Notes: generated by a model from the letters alone, not told the origin. A stretch of DNA of 8,189 nucleotides from JBLNBU01 sp050260215 (GCA_050260215.1 JBLNBU010000091.1:1-8189), one strand, 5' to 3'. Positions 1 to 6,586 are shown, numbered from the stretch's first letter. Made by a program: numbers and translations.

Positions 1-17
1 CCCCGAGAGGAACAACC

Positions 18-614
18 ATGCTGGTCAAGGTGATGACGGCGGCGGTGGCCCTTGGCGTGTTCGCGGCATCCCAGGCCGTGGCCGCCGACGGCAAGGCCCT
101 GTTCGCCGACAAGGGCTGTACCGCCTGCCACGGCGAGGACGCCAAGACCCCGCTGCAGGAAGGCTATCCGAAGCTGGCCGGCCAGAACGCCGCCTATGTG
201 GTGCAGCAGCTGAAAGACATGAAGAGCGGCGCGCGCGCCAACGGCCTGGTCGCCGACACCATGAAGCCGGTGGCCGAGGACCTGGACGAGGCCTCGATGA
301 CCGCCATCGCCGAGTGGCTGGCCACGCTGAGGCCCGCCAACATCGCCGCCGAGGCCGGCCCGGCCGGCGACGGCAAGACCCTGTACCTGAAGAAGACCTG
401 CATCGCTTGCCACGGCAAGGAAGGCAACAAGCCGGTGATGCCGTTCTATCCGCTGGTCGGCGGCCAGGAGAAGGGCTACCTGCTGCAGCAGTTGAAAGAC
501 ATCAAGAGCACCGCCCGCAAGAACGGCAAGGTCGATGCCATGGCTCCGGTCATGCATCTGGTCGCCGACAACGAGCTCGAGGCCATCGCCGGTTACTTGT
601 CACAAGTCAAGTAA
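18..614 (+). CDS. Periplasmic diheme cytochrome c (c4/c553 type), nos-associated
   Basis: Predicted periplasmic electron carrier, probably donating to nitrous oxide reductase. The 198-residue product has a hydrophobic signal peptide with a likely cleavage after SQAVA (about residue 22). Two class I cytochrome c domains follow. Heme-binding motifs are CTACH (C34, C37, H38) and CIACH (C128, C131, H132). M82 and M175 sit in matching positions (TMKPV and AMAPV) and are the likely axial ligands. Both domains share a GQ...Y..QQLKD.KS.AR.NG segment, so the protein looks like an internal duplication, as in cytochrome c4. The start is set by GAGAGG at 5-10, seven bases before the ATG, and by the signal peptide. 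It lies 5' of a second diheme cytochrome and the nos assembly genes, which supports a NosC-like role. Diheme c-type identity is sure; the partner is inferred. Confidence 0.93.
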   Translation: MLVKVMTAAVALGVFAASQAVAADGKALFADKGCTACHGEDAKTPLQEGYPKLAGQNAAYVVQQLKDMKSGARANGLVADTMKPVAEDLDEASMTAIAEWLATLRPANIAAEAGPAGDGKTLYLKKTCIACHGKEGNKPVMPFYPLVGGQEKGYLLQQLKDIKSTARKNGKVDAMAPVMHLVADNELEAIAGYLSQVK

Positions 615-662
615 CGGTCTTTGGCCTTGGCATAGAGTTTGGGGGTCGGAGGGGGACTGACT

Positions 663-668
663 GGAGAG
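663..668 (+). promoter_or_regulatory. Ribosome binding site deciding the start of the second cytochrome gene
   Basis: GGAGAG lies nine bases before the ATG at 678 and supports that start over the ATG at 669 and the TTG at 639, which both read in the same frame. The ATG at 669 would leave only two to three bases after the motif. Confidence 0.6.
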
Positions 669-677
669 ATGGAGACC

Positions 678-1433
678 ATGAAGAGCGCGAAATTCACCCT
701 GGCCGTCGCCGTTGCCGCCGCGGCCCTGTTCGCAGGCGCCGCCTATGCGGCCGGCGCCAAGGACAAGCCCAAGCAGGGCAAGTCGATCGGCGACAAGGAC
801 TACGTCTGGAACGCCGGTGGCGAGGAAGAGGACGAGGCCCTGAAGCTGAAGCCGGACGTCAAGAACGGCCGCGAGGTCTATGAAGTGTGCGCCGCCTGCC
901 ACCTGCCCGAGGGCTGGGGCCAGCACGACGGCACCTTCCCGCAGCTGGCCGGCCAGCACTACAAGGTCATCATCAAGCAGTTGGCCGACATCCGCGCGCT
1001 CAACCGCGACAACCCGACCATGTATCCGTTCGCGCTGCCCGACCAGATCGGCGGCCCGCAGTCGGTGGCCGACGTCGCCGCCTACATCCAGACCCTGAAG
1101 ATGAACCCCGAGCCGGGCTACGGCGACGGCAAGGACCTGGAGCACGGCAAGCAGCTGTACAAGGACAACTGCACCCGCTGCCATGGCGAGAACGGCGAGG
1201 GCAATAACGACAAGTTCTTCCCGCGCATCATGGGTCAGCACTACAACTACCTGATCCGCCAGTACGAGTGGATCAAGGCCGGCAAGCGTCGCAACGCCAA
1301 CCCGGACATGGTCAAGCAGATCCAGAACTTCAGCGAGCGCGACACCAAGGCGGTGCTGGACTACGTCTCGCGCCTCAAGCCGCCGGCGAACCTGATCGGC
1401 CCCAAGGGCTGGCAGAACCCGGACTTCAAGTAA
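678..1433 (+). CDS. Periplasmic diheme cytochrome c, second nos-associated copy
   Basis: Second exported diheme cytochrome c, 251 residues from the ATG at 678. The signal peptide MKSAKFTLAVAV... ends near AAYA (residue 24). About 40 charged, lysine- and acid-rich residues precede the first domain. Heme motifs are CAACH (C71, C74, H75) and CTRCH (C165, C168, H169). Probable methionine ligands are M115 (NPTMYPF) and M211 (NPDMVKQ). Both domains carry the FPxhxGQHY...I.Q...I segment also present in the upstream cytochrome, so the two genes are related in fold but well diverged. An in-frame TTG at 639 and an ATG at 669 would lengthen the N-terminus by 13 and 3 residues. I prefer 678 for its Shine-Dalgarno spacing and cleaner signal peptide. 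The probable role is relaying electrons from NosGH to NosZ. The C-terminus ends in a polar tail, GPKGWQNPDFK. Confidence 0.92.
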   Translation: MKSAKFTLAVAVAAAALFAGAAYAAGAKDKPKQGKSIGDKDYVWNAGGEEEDEALKLKPDVKNGREVYEVCAACHLPEGWGQHDGTFPQLAGQHYKVIIKQLADIRALNRDNPTMYPFALPDQIGGPQSVADVAAYIQTLKMNPEPGYGDGKDLEHGKQLYKDNCTRCHGENGEGNNDKFFPRIMGQHYNYLIRQYEWIKAGKRRNANPDMVKQIQNFSERDTKAVLDYVSRLKPPANLIGPKGWQNPDFK

Positions 1434-1441
1434 GTGGCGGT

Positions 1442-1471
1442 CCGGCGGTGCGGGTTTCCTCGCGCCGCCGG
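1442..1471 (+). other. Strong GC-rich stem-loop between cytochrome gene and nosB-like gene
   Basis: The arms CCGGCGGTGCGGG (1442-1454) and CTCGCGCCGCCGG (1459-1471) pair over 13 positions with two G-U wobbles, around a TTTC loop. It begins eight bases after the stop codon of the second cytochrome gene. No T-run follows, so it is not a standard intrinsic terminator. Its placement suggests mRNA processing, 3'-end protection of the cytochrome message, or partial attenuation before the membrane and assembly genes. The structure is seen directly; the function is inferred. Confidence 0.6.
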
Positions 1472-1500
1472 CTCCGACCGCTCGGTGACGAGGTGTTCCC

Positions 1501-2142
1501 ATGAACAAAACCGCCAATCCCATGGCCTACCGGGCGCTGACCATCGTCGCGATGATCCTGATCGGCTGGGCCTTCTTCTCGCCGATCTGGTGGGTGGCGC
1601 TGAAGGCGCCCAATTATCCGCCCCAGACCTTCCCCGACGGCGTCCGCATCCACTTCCACGTCAACGGTGTCTACAACGGCTGCCAGCAGCGGCCCAAGAC
1701 TGCCGACGTCTACGAGGACGAGGCGCTGGATTGCGTCCACGAGATGAACGTGATCAACCACTTCATCGGCATGGAGCCCATCGAGAAGGGCGCCCAGATC
1801 GAGATCAATGCCGCGCCCTACCTGTTCGGCCTGGTCGGCGTCATGCTGCTGGCTTTCCTGTTCTATTCGGGGCCGTTCTGGTGGGTGTTGCCGCTGTCCG
1901 GCATCGTCATACCGGTGGCCTTCGTCGTCGACTACGCGGCATGGCTATGGTGGTTCGGCCACAACCTGCACGCCTGGGCGGCATTCTCGGTCAAGCCGTT
2001 CATGCCCACCGTGTTCGGCGAGGGCAAGGTGGCGCAGTTCAGCACCTTCTCCTATCCGCACTATGGGTTCGGCCTGCTGTCGGCCGGGGCCTTGTGCCTG
2101 GTGCTCGCCTTCCTGCTGCGGCGCAAGCAGCTCAAGGGCTGA
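1501..2142 (+). CDS. nosB: NosB-like four-helix membrane protein of nos cluster
   Basis: Integral membrane protein of 213 residues with unknown biochemical role. Hydrophobic segments lie at about 12-34, 105-122, 126-147 and 187-206. Basic residues at the end (RRKQLKG) and near the start fit both termini being cytoplasmic. The periplasmic loop between helices 1 and 2 (about 35-104) holds the most distinctive features: histidines H51 and H53, a cysteine pair C61 and C78, and the motif CVHEMNVINHFIGM (78-91). A second external stretch (about 150-186) is rich in Trp, His and Pro. Clade II nos clusters typically encode such a protein, NosB, near nosZ and nosD, and both position and topology match, hence the name. 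The sequence-level match to characterised NosB could not be tested. GAGGTG at 1490-1495, five bases before the ATG, supports the start. Confidence 0.72.
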   Translation: MNKTANPMAYRALTIVAMILIGWAFFSPIWWVALKAPNYPPQTFPDGVRIHFHVNGVYNGCQQRPKTADVYEDEALDCVHEMNVINHFIGMEPIEKGAQIEINAAPYLFGLVGVMLLAFLFYSGPFWWVLPLSGIVIPVAFVVDYAAWLWWFGHNLHAWAAFSVKPFMPTVFGEGKVAQFSTFSYPHYGFGLLSAGALCLVLAFLLRRKQLKG

Positions 2143-2163
2143 CCAGGGGATCAGGAACGGTCC

Positions 2164-3513
2164 ATGATGTATCCGGCATGTAAGAATAGGTCTAGTTCCG
2201 GGATGCTCCCTTCCCCTGGCAACGCCGGGGGAAGGGCGGCGGCACCGCTTCTTGCCGTTGCCGGGGCCCTTGTCCTGCTGGCCGTCGGGCATGCCGGGGC
2301 GGTGGGCGAGCCGGCACGGGACGCCGCCGAAATCCAGCGGCTGATCGACGCCGCGCCTGAAGGGGCCGAGGTGGTGGTTCCGCCCGGCCGCTATCGCGGG
2401 CGTCTGGTGATCGAGAAGGCCATCTCGCTGGACGGCCGTGGCCAGGTGACCATCGATGCCGGCGGCGAGGGGTCGGTGGTGTGGCTGAAGGCCGACAACG
2501 CGGCGGTCAAGGGACTGCACCTGACCGACACCGGTACCGACCACAACCTCGAGGATGCCGGCATCCAGGTCCGCGGCAGCAACAACGTGCTCAAGGACAA
2601 CGTCATCGAGGATTGCCTGTTCGGCATCGACCTCGAAAAGTCCGACCACAACGTCATCCGCCGCAATGTCATCCGGTCGAAGAAGATCGATCTTGGCATG
2701 CGCGGCGACGGGATCAAGCTGTGGTACTCGCACCACAACGTGGTCGAGGACAACGAGCTGCAGGATTCGCGCGATTTCGTCCTGTGGTATGCCAACGAGA
2801 ACAAGGTGAGCCACAACGTCTCGCACGGCGGGCGCTATGGGCTGCACTTCATGTTCGCCCGCGAGAACGTGATCGAGGACAACAAGTTCTTCGACAACTC
2901 CGTCGGTATTTCGATGATGTACAACGAAGGCGACGTCATCCGGAACAACTACATCGGCAAGTCGACGGGTGCTACCGGCACCTGCATCTCGCTGAAGGAA
3001 GCCAGCCGGATCATCATCGAGAACAACGACATCCTCTACTGCGCCATCGGCATCCACCTCGACGTGTCGCCGTTCCAGCCCGGTTCCGAGAACCTGATCA
3101 TCGGCAACCGCATCGCCTACAACGATCTGGGCGTCGCCTTCCTCAACGACTGGCACGACAACGTCTTCCGCTACAACGCGTTCCGCAGCAACATCACCGA
3201 GGTGGCCGTCTACGGCGGCGGCAGCGCCAAGCGCAATACCTGGGACGGCAACCGCTGGGAGTCCTACGAGGGCTTCGACCGCGATGGCGACGGCGTCGGC
3301 GACACTCCGCACCGGGTTTACGGCTATGCCGGCCGGGTGTGGATGGACGTTCCCAACACCCGCTTCTTCAAGGGCACCCCGATCCTCGAGGTGCTGGACT
3401 TTCTCGACCGTCTGGCCCCCTTCAGCGAGCCCGTGCTGCTGCTGGAGGACAAGAGCCCGCGCATGAGCGACGGGGCCCTGGGCCGGCGCACCCCCACGGA
3501 GCCCCGCTCATGA
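2164..3513 (+). CDS. nosD: NosD, periplasmic copper-site assembly protein of NosZ (beta-helix)
   Basis: NosD is the periplasmic partner of the NosFY ABC complex that builds the copper centres of nitrous oxide reductase. The 449-residue product has a hydrophobic export signal at about 26-46 (cleavage near GHAGA). A long right-handed parallel beta-helix follows (about 68-390), seen as recurring N-x-I/V-x-x-N turns such as NNVLKDNVI and HNVIRRNVI. Family-like segments include RDFVLWYANEN (203-213), GGRYGLHFMF (222-231) and VGISMMYNE (247-255). A DRDGDGVGD loop (372-380), resembling a calcium-binding turn, lies before the C-terminal region. Length is normal for NosD. AGGA at 2153-2156, seven bases before the ATG at 2164, supports the start; ATG at 2167 and 2203 are in-frame alternatives. 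The first ~13 codons have unusually low GC and rare codons, so the exact N-terminus is uncertain. The stop overlaps the nosG start. Confidence 0.95.
   Translation: MMYPACKNRSSSGMLPSPGNAGGRAAAPLLAVAGALVLLAVGHAGAVGEPARDAAEIQRLIDAAPEGAEVVVPPGRYRGRLVIEKAISLDGRGQVTIDAGGEGSVVWLKADNAAVKGLHLTDTGTDHNLEDAGIQVRGSNNVLKDNVIEDCLFGIDLEKSDHNVIRRNVIRSKKIDLGMRGDGIKLWYSHHNVVEDNELQDSRDFVLWYANENKVSHNVSHGGRYGLHFMFARENVIEDNKFFDNSVGISMMYNEGDVIRNNYIGKSTGATGTCISLKEASRIIIENNDILYCAIGIHLDVSPFQPGSENLIIGNRIAYNDLGVAFLNDWHDNVFRYNAFRSNITEVAVYGGGSAKRNTWDGNRWESYEGFDRDGDGVGDTPHRVYGYAGRVWMDVPNTRFFKGTPILEVLDFLDRLAPFSEPVLLLEDKSPRMSDGALGRRTPTEPRS
2208..2236 (+). other. Strong stem-loop inside the 5' end of nosD
   Basis: The arms CCCTTCCCCTGGC (2208-2220) and GCCGGGGGAAGGG (2224-2236) pair over 13 positions with one T-G wobble and a three-base AAC loop. 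It falls in the low-conservation N-terminal region of nosD, before the hydrophobic core of the signal peptide. No T-run follows. It could slow or protect the transcript, or be a palindromic element that the coding frame has absorbed. If nosD really starts at the ATG at 2203, the stem begins just three bases after that codon. Confidence 0.55.
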
Positions 3514-4262
3514 GCGTCACTCCTTCCAAGCCCCTGCCGACGCCCAAGCAGAAGGCCCGGCGCACCTTGCTGCGCTCGCTGGCCATGGGCACGGCGGTCG
3601 TCGGCGCCTCGCTGTTCGGCTTTTTTCCGGTGTTGAAGAAGTGGATGCCGCGCCTGCGTCCGCCCGGCGCCATCGACGAGCACCACTTCCTGGCCGCCTG
3701 CATCAAGTGCGGCCAGTGCGTGCAGGTCTGCCCGGTCAAGGCCATCCGCCTGGGCGACCTGGACGAGGGCTTCGGCGTTGGTGTGCCCTATATCCCGGCG
3801 CGTGAGCAGGCCTGCGACTTCTCCTGCGATGCGGTGCAGTGCATCCTGGCCTGCCCCACCGGCGCCCTGATGCACAGCATCAACAAGAAGGAGGAGGTGC
3901 GCATGGGCCTGGCGCGCCTGGACCGCCCCTCGGCCTGCCTGGCGCGCCAGGGGGCCGGCTTCAAGGGGGCGGCCCGTCCGGCGCCGTTTGCCGGCGTCCA
4001 CCGCTATGCCGAGATCGACCGCTGGAAGCCGGTCAAGCTGGCCGAGTACCAGTACGACGTGGCCTTGTGCGACCTGTGCGTCCGCGAATGCCCCATCCCC
4101 AAGGCGATCACGCTCGAGCCCATGTCGTCGGACCCGGCCGACAAGCGCCGCACCCCGGTGGTGCACGAAGCCTGCGTCGGCTGCGGCATGTGCGAGATGA
4201 TCTGTCCCACCGACACGCCGTCCATCGTCGTCGACATTCGCCGCAAGTGGGGAGACGCGTGA
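3510..4262 (+). CDS. nosG: NosG, NapG-type ferredoxin with four [4Fe-4S] clusters
   Basis: NosG is a NapG/MauM-type polyferredoxin, thought to accept electrons from NosH-bound quinol oxidation and pass them toward the periplasmic cytochromes. The 250-residue protein has exactly 16 cysteines. Set one is C64, C67, C70 and C74 (CIKCGQCVQVCP). The second is C102, C106, C111 and C115. The third is C187, C190 and C194, with C143 as the probable fourth ligand. The last is C222, C225, C228 and C232 (CVGCGMCEMICP). The N-terminus, with R17-R18 before a hydrophobic stretch (20-40), resembles a twin-arginine signal kept as a membrane anchor. GGAG at 3498-3501, eight bases before the ATG, plus an ATGA overlap with the nosD stop, sets this start. 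The open frame extends far upstream through nosD, but only as a shadow frame. Confidence 0.94.
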   Translation: MSVTPSKPLPTPKQKARRTLLRSLAMGTAVVGASLFGFFPVLKKWMPRLRPPGAIDEHHFLAACIKCGQCVQVCPVKAIRLGDLDEGFGVGVPYIPAREQACDFSCDAVQCILACPTGALMHSINKKEEVRMGLARLDRPSACLARQGAGFKGAARPAPFAGVHRYAEIDRWKPVKLAEYQYDVALCDLCVRECPIPKAITLEPMSSDPADKRRTPVVHEACVGCGMCEMICPTDTPSIVVDIRRKWGDA

Positions 4263-5224
4263 TGAGACTGCTCGCCTCCCTCAAGATCATGATGGGCGCC
4301 CAGCCTGCACGCCCGGCCGCCGTCACCCCGGCCGCCGAGGCCATGCACGAGCGCAAGCGCCAGACCCCCGGGCGCGAGCGCGCCCGCGAGATCCGCGAGT
4401 TGCACGAAAACCACCGCAGCCACAAGTGGCGCAACATCCGCTGGGCGGTGTTGGTGCTGGTCAACATGCTGTTCGTGGTGTCCTACCACTTCGACGTCCA
4501 GCTGGTGGAAGGGGCGCTGACCGCATCCCGCGTGATCGGCTTCCACTTCGCCGACCTCAACTCGGCGCTGCAGGTGACGCTGGCGTTCAAGAAGATCCTG
4601 ATCAACCTGGTCATCGGCACCAGCACCGTGCTGGTCATGTGGTGGCTGCTGGGCGGGCGCTCGTTCTGCTCGTGGACCTGTCCGTACCACCTGCTGGCCG
4701 AGATCGCCGAGAAGATCCACCTGAAGCTGGCCTCGCGCCGCCTGGTGGTCGACTACACCCTGCACCGCGGCACCCGCACCGTGCTGTACGTGGTCTTCGC
4801 CCTGATGGCCTTCGTCTCGGGCTACACCGTCTACGAGGCCATCTCGCCCACCGGCATCGTCTCGCGCGCGCTGATCTACGGGCCGGGGCTGGCGCTGGTG
4901 TGGGTGGCGGGCCTGCTGGTCTACGAGATCATCTTCATCCGCCGCATGTGGTGCCGCTATGTCTGCCCGATCGGCATGACCTACGGGTTCGTCGGTGCGG
5001 TATCGCCGGTCCGGGTGGTGTATAACCTGGAAAACTGCCTGCACGAGGGCGATTGCCGCAAGGTGTGCCTGGTCCCCCACGTGCTGGAATGCACCAAGAA
5101 GAGTTTCGCCGAGGACGTCGAGGTCCCCATTGGCGCCGATTGCACCCGCTGCGGCCTGTGCATCGACGCCTGCCCGACGGGGTCGCTGCGCTTCGACGTA
5201 AAGGGCCTGAACAAACTGCTGTGA
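4262..5224 (+). CDS. nosH: NosH, NapH-type membrane quinol dehydrogenase subunit
   Basis: NosH is a polytopic ferredoxin of the NapH family that, with NosG, is believed to oxidise menaquinol and feed electrons to the nos chain. The 320-residue protein starts with a basic, soluble segment of about 55 residues. Membrane helices follow at about 60-75, 110-130, 172-192 and 205-227, with a possible fifth at 237-250. The two CxxxCP motifs typical of the family are C136-C140 (CSWTCP) and C231-C235 (CRYVCP). The C-terminal domain carries C259, C265, C269 and C277, then C294, C297, C300 and C304 (CTRCGLCIDACP), enough for two [4Fe-4S] clusters. The ATG shares one base with the nosG stop (TGATG), and GGGGAGA at 4249-4255 is well spaced, so the two genes are translationally coupled. 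The frame is open upstream into nosG, but that part is shadow. Confidence 0.94.
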   Translation: MRLLASLKIMMGAQPARPAAVTPAAEAMHERKRQTPGRERAREIRELHENHRSHKWRNIRWAVLVLVNMLFVVSYHFDVQLVEGALTASRVIGFHFADLNSALQVTLAFKKILINLVIGTSTVLVMWWLLGGRSFCSWTCPYHLLAEIAEKIHLKLASRRLVVDYTLHRGTRTVLYVVFALMAFVSGYTVYEAISPTGIVSRALIYGPGLALVWVAGLLVYEIIFIRRMWCRYVCPIGMTYGFVGAVSPVRVVYNLENCLHEGDCRKVCLVPHVLECTKKSFAEDVEVPIGADCTRCGLCIDACPTGSLRFDVKGLNKLL

Positions 5225-5231
5225 GAGCCGG

Positions 5232-6113
5232 ATGATCACGTTCAAGGGCGTCTCGAAGGTCTTCCGCCGGCACCGGGTGCTGGACGACGTCAGCCTGGAA
5301 ATCGGCTGCGGCGAAAGGGTGGCGCTGGTCGGGTCCAACGGGGCCGGCAAGACCACCCTGATCCGCTGCCTGCTGGGCGAGTACACCCATCTGGGCGACG
5401 TCCGCATCGGCAACCTGGATCCGCGCACCAACCGCCAGGCGGTGCTGGCCAGGGTCGGCTTCGTGCCGCAGATTCCGCCGCCGCTGAAGATGCCGGTGGG
5501 CGAGCTGGTGGGTTTTGCCGCCTCGGTCTGCCGCTCTGATCCCAAGCGCATCGTCGCGGTCGCCGAGGAGTTGGGGCTGGACTGGGGCCGGGTGCGCCGG
5601 CTGCCCTTCGTCAAGCTGTCGGGCGGCATGAAGCAGAAGATGCTGATCGCCGTGGCGCTGGGCCGCGACAGCGACATCCTGATCATGGACGAGCCCGCCG
5701 CCAACCTCGACCCCGAGGCGCGGCACATCTTTTTCCGCCAGCTCCACGAGCGGAAGGAGCGGGCGGTCATGCTGATCACCAGCCACCGCCTGGACGAGGT
5801 TGCCGCCCTGGTCAACCGCGTGGTCGAGATGGACCAGGGCAAGGTGGCGCTGGACGACCGCGTCGCCGACGACGTCGACCTGACCAGCCGCCTGCTGGTG
5901 CACATCCAGCTGTCCCGCATCGAGCCTGCCTTTGCCCGCGCCATCGGCGAGTGGCGCTTTGCCACCGGCGACGGCGGACTGTCGTGGACCGGCTTCGTCA
6001 ACGGCCCCGACCGCCTGCGCTTCCTGGGCGTGCTGTCGCGCTACGCCGGCCTGGTGGCGTCGCTGGAGATGACCGACAAGGAGGAGCAGGCGTCATGTGC
6101 ACGCATGGTATGA
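5232..6113 (+). CDS. nosF: NosF, ABC transporter ATPase for NosZ copper-site assembly
   Basis: NosF is the cytoplasmic ATPase of the NosDFY complex, which uses ATP to drive maturation of the copper sites of nitrous oxide reductase. The 293-residue protein has every ATPase motif intact. They are Walker A GSNGAGKTT (34-42), Q-loop Q80, signature LSGGMKQK (129-136), Walker B ILIMDEP with catalytic E154, D-loop NLD (158-160) and switch H185. The region after about 215 is a shorter, less conserved C-terminal domain. Its specific assignment rests on context: nosD, nosG, nosH, nosL and nosY all adjoin it. It begins seven bases after the nosH stop with only a weak GAGAG upstream, so translation may rely on ribosomes finishing nosH. 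Its last 19 bases overlap the preferred nosL start. Confidence 0.94.
   Translation: MITFKGVSKVFRRHRVLDDVSLEIGCGERVALVGSNGAGKTTLIRCLLGEYTHLGDVRIGNLDPRTNRQAVLARVGFVPQIPPPLKMPVGELVGFAASVCRSDPKRIVAVAEELGLDWGRVRRLPFVKLSGGMKQKMLIAVALGRDSDILIMDEPAANLDPEARHIFFRQLHERKERAVMLITSHRLDEVAALVNRVVEMDQGKVALDDRVADDVDLTSRLLVHIQLSRIEPAFARAIGEWRFATGDGGLSWTGFVNGPDRLRFLGVLSRYAGLVASLEMTDKEEQASCARMV
6078..6086 (+). promoter_or_regulatory. Near-perfect Shine-Dalgarno site of nosL inside nosF
   Basis: AAGGAGGAG inside the nosF coding region ends eight bases before the ATG at 6095. It favours that start over the ATG at 6110, which overlaps the nosF stop but is 23 bases away. It is the best ribosome binding site in the window. 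Confidence 0.7.
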
Positions 6114-6586
6114 GCCGCCGGCACTTCGTCGGCCTGGTTCCCGGCCTGGCCCTGGTCGCTGCCGGCTGCGGCGGCCCCGCCACCGGCCCCGAGGAGGTGC
6201 GCTGGGGCAAGGAATACTGCGAATACTGCGGCATGATCATCGACGACCCGCGCTTCGCTGCCCAGTTGCGCGGCGGGCCCAAGCACAAGCTGGTCAAGTT
6301 CGACGACGCCGGCGACGCCATGCTGTGGCTGGCCAAGCAGCCCTTCGCCGACGATCCGTCGGTCGAATTCTGGGTCGGCGACGCCGACACCGGCAAATGG
6401 ATCGACGGGCGAAAAGCGTGGTTCGTCACCGGAAGGAAATCGCCCATGGGCCATAATTACGGCGCCTATGCCGCCCCGCGCGACGGCGCCCTGGCGTTCG
6501 CCGATTTCCGCGCCGCGGTGCTGGCCCACGGCTCGACCAGCCGCTGCGAGCCCAACCAGGCCGCCGATGCCGGAGCCGGCCGATGA
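6095..6586 (+). CDS. nosL: NosL, lipoprotein Cu(I) chaperone for NosZ assembly
   Basis: NosL is a periplasmic, membrane-tethered lipoprotein that binds Cu(I) and supplies it to the NosDFY/NosZ assembly pathway. The product is 163 residues from the ATG at 6095. Its leader contains SRRHF (7-11), a twin-arginine-like motif, then a hydrophobic core and a lipobox VAAGC with C25 as the acylated cysteine. The family-defining copper site is CEYCGM (C42, C45, M47), and M118-H120 (SPMGHN) lies in another conserved segment. Starting at 6110 instead would remove MCTHG and leave a standard SRRHF leader. The strong ribosome site favours 6095, though both starts give a working lipoprotein. It sits between nosF and nosY, overlaps both, and ends in an ATGA coupling to nosY. 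Identity is secure; the export route (Tat or Sec) is inferred. Confidence 0.94.
   Translation: MCTHGMSRRHFVGLVPGLALVAAGCGGPATGPEEVRWGKEYCEYCGMIIDDPRFAAQLRGGPKHKLVKFDDAGDAMLWLAKQPFADDPSVEFWVGDADTGKWIDGRKAWFVTGRKSPMGHNYGAYAAPRDGALAFADFRAAVLAHGSTSRCEPNQAADAGAGR

Noticed and set aside
629..644. Possible sigma-54 promoter (TGGCATAGAG...TTTGG) before the second cytochrome gene
   Set aside because: The spacing GG-N10 fits, but the -12 element reads GG instead of the required GC, and one weak match in a short gap is not convincing.
2181..2187. TAAGAAT as a -10 element for an internal nosD promoter
   Set aside because: No acceptable -35 sequence at 16-18 bases upstream. Low GC alone makes such matches likely.
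2154..2199. GGAAC/GTTCC inverted repeat that could hide the nosD ribosome site
   Set aside because: Only five pairs over a 36-base loop and the flanking bases do not extend it; likely chance.
1945..3312. 455-residue antisense open frame over nosB-like and nosD
   Set aside because: Val/Asp/Ala-rich mirror of NosD repeat codons, with no recognisable motif and no plausible operon context.
2481..3509. Long + frame open ahead of nosG through nosD, suggesting a 593-residue protein
   Set aside because: It is Arg/Pro/Gln-rich shadow translation of nosD in another frame. The real nosG starts at 3510 with its own ribosome site and Tat-like leader.
4004..6001. 665-residue antisense open frame across nosG, nosH and nosF
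   Set aside because: Low-complexity translation typical of high-GC reverse strand. The + strand here encodes three clear motif-bearing proteins.
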